Part shown: piece after piece, positions 20,195 to 20,545 of the stretch
Numbering within the stretch: position 1 is the stretch's first letter
How the letters are laid out: each line of letters opens with the position of its first letter
Source of the DNA: Bacteriovorax stolpii
Lineage (GTDB): Bacteria; Bdellovibrionota; Bacteriovoracia; Bacteriovoracales; Bacteriovoracaceae
DNA length: 20,545 nucleotides
Direction: 5' to 3'
NCBI GenBank assembly: GCA_945862475.1
Contig: CAMAYW010000007.1
Location: forward strand, 1 to 20,545
Made by a program: the position numbers and the translations under genes
The notes under the pieces: model-generated
What the model was told of the DNA's origin: nothing
Database searches by the model: none
Seen by the model: the letters and a program-made list of their open reading frames with translations, nothing else

Positions 20195-20545
20195 TTAAAT
20201 ATTCATCGATACTTTTTCTATTGAATCGATGAGTTGCTGTTTTTGAATAGGTTTAGCAATAAAGTCACTTGCTCCAGCAGCTATTGCCTCAAGAATAATA
20301 TGTTCCTGGGATAGTGAAGAAACAACAATAACTGAAATGCCGTCAAAATTTTTAGTGATATTTTCTGTTAATTCGATACCACTAATATCCGGCATAACGA
20401 TATCTGTAATGACAATATTAGGATTTGTTTCTTTTATTATTGCGAGTGCGTTTTCGGCTCCATTGGCCTCACCAACGACATTCATATTTTCCTCAGAGAG
20501 CATTTTGCGAATGATGCTTCTTGAAAAATCGGAATCATCTACAAT
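20195..20545 (-). CDS. CheY-like response regulator receiver, start beyond the window
   Basis: The frame stays open to the right edge; only the first few residues are missing, and ATG 20503 is internal. The 116 visible residues form one receiver domain: acidic pair in IVDDSD, phosphoacceptor Asp in VITDIVMPD (48th visible residue), a Ser in VVSSLS at the switch Thr/Ser position, and the conserved Lys in IAKPI. No output domain follows, so it is a stand-alone CheY-type signal carrier, of the subgroup with GASDFIAKP near the end. It is first in a probable operon with the CheX-like and membrane-anchored proteins. Confidence 0.88.
   Translation of the reverse strand: MVDDSDFSRSIIRKMLSEENMNVVGEANGAENALAIIKETNPNIVITDIVMPDISGIELTENITKNFDGISVIVVSSLSQEHIILEAIAAGASDFIAKPIQKQQLIDSIEKVSMNI

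Noticed and set aside
1..20545. tRNA, rRNA, CRISPR array, insertion sequence or prophage
   Set aside because: No tRNA-like arms, repeat-spacer pattern, transposase or phage gene was seen on either strand.

Overview
The window looks like a chromosomal segment of a low-GC, flagellated, Gram-negative bacterium. A Tad/Flp pilus locus, two flagellins, many Sec-exported proteins and RpoD-, FliA- and RpoN-type promoters fit the Bdellovibrionota, probably a Bacteriovorax-like lineage. That placement is inferred from gene content and style; no phylogenetic marker is present.

Layout. Bases 1-515 hold the C-terminus of a UbiB/AarF-family kinase-like protein. Next come an exported papain-type cysteine peptidase with a very large insertion (540-2324), a small exported DUF333-like protein overlapping it (2321-2650), and a convergent GNAT acetyltransferase (2665-3672, minus). 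Two flagellin genes follow (3850-4698 and 4890-5723), then a strong terminator, an NAD(P)-binding sugar-nucleotide reductase/epimerase-like gene (5830-6750), a minus-strand gene of unknown function overlapping it tail to tail (6739-7269), and a minus-strand lipoprotein gene (7326-8363).

Bases 8364-8838 are non-coding but rich in potential RNA structure. From 8839 to 16695 runs a compact Tad (Flp) pilus cluster on the plus strand: Flp pilin, second Flp-like pilin, prepilin peptidase TadV/CpaA, three further class III prepilins (TadE-like), CpaB, the secretin CpaC, a single-chain fusion of a CpaE/TadZ-type MinD ATPase with the CpaF/TadA secretion ATPase, and TadB. No TadC, TadD or TadG is seen.

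Downstream is a short exported YD-repeat (RHS-like) protein (16750-18378) with a small Cys-rich exported partner (18388-18639). Two very small exported paralogues follow (18845-19030 and 19209-19382), each preceded by a -24/-12 (sigma-54-like) promoter. The window ends with a minus-strand set: a CheY-like receiver (cut by the edge), a CheX/CheC-like phosphatase candidate and a small membrane-anchored protein.

How the genes may work together. Five sites resembling flagellar sigma-28 promoters (TAAA-type -35, CCGATAA/TCGAAAA-type -10) sit before the cysteine peptidase, flagellin 1, the lipoprotein, the first Flp pilin and the RHS-like gene. If real, flagellum, Tad pilus and several exported proteins form one late, motility-linked regulon. 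Four genes also have promoter elements placed so that transcription would begin at or next to the start codon, suggesting leaderless mRNAs. Promoter and RNA-structure calls come from reading the sequence by eye and are hypotheses.
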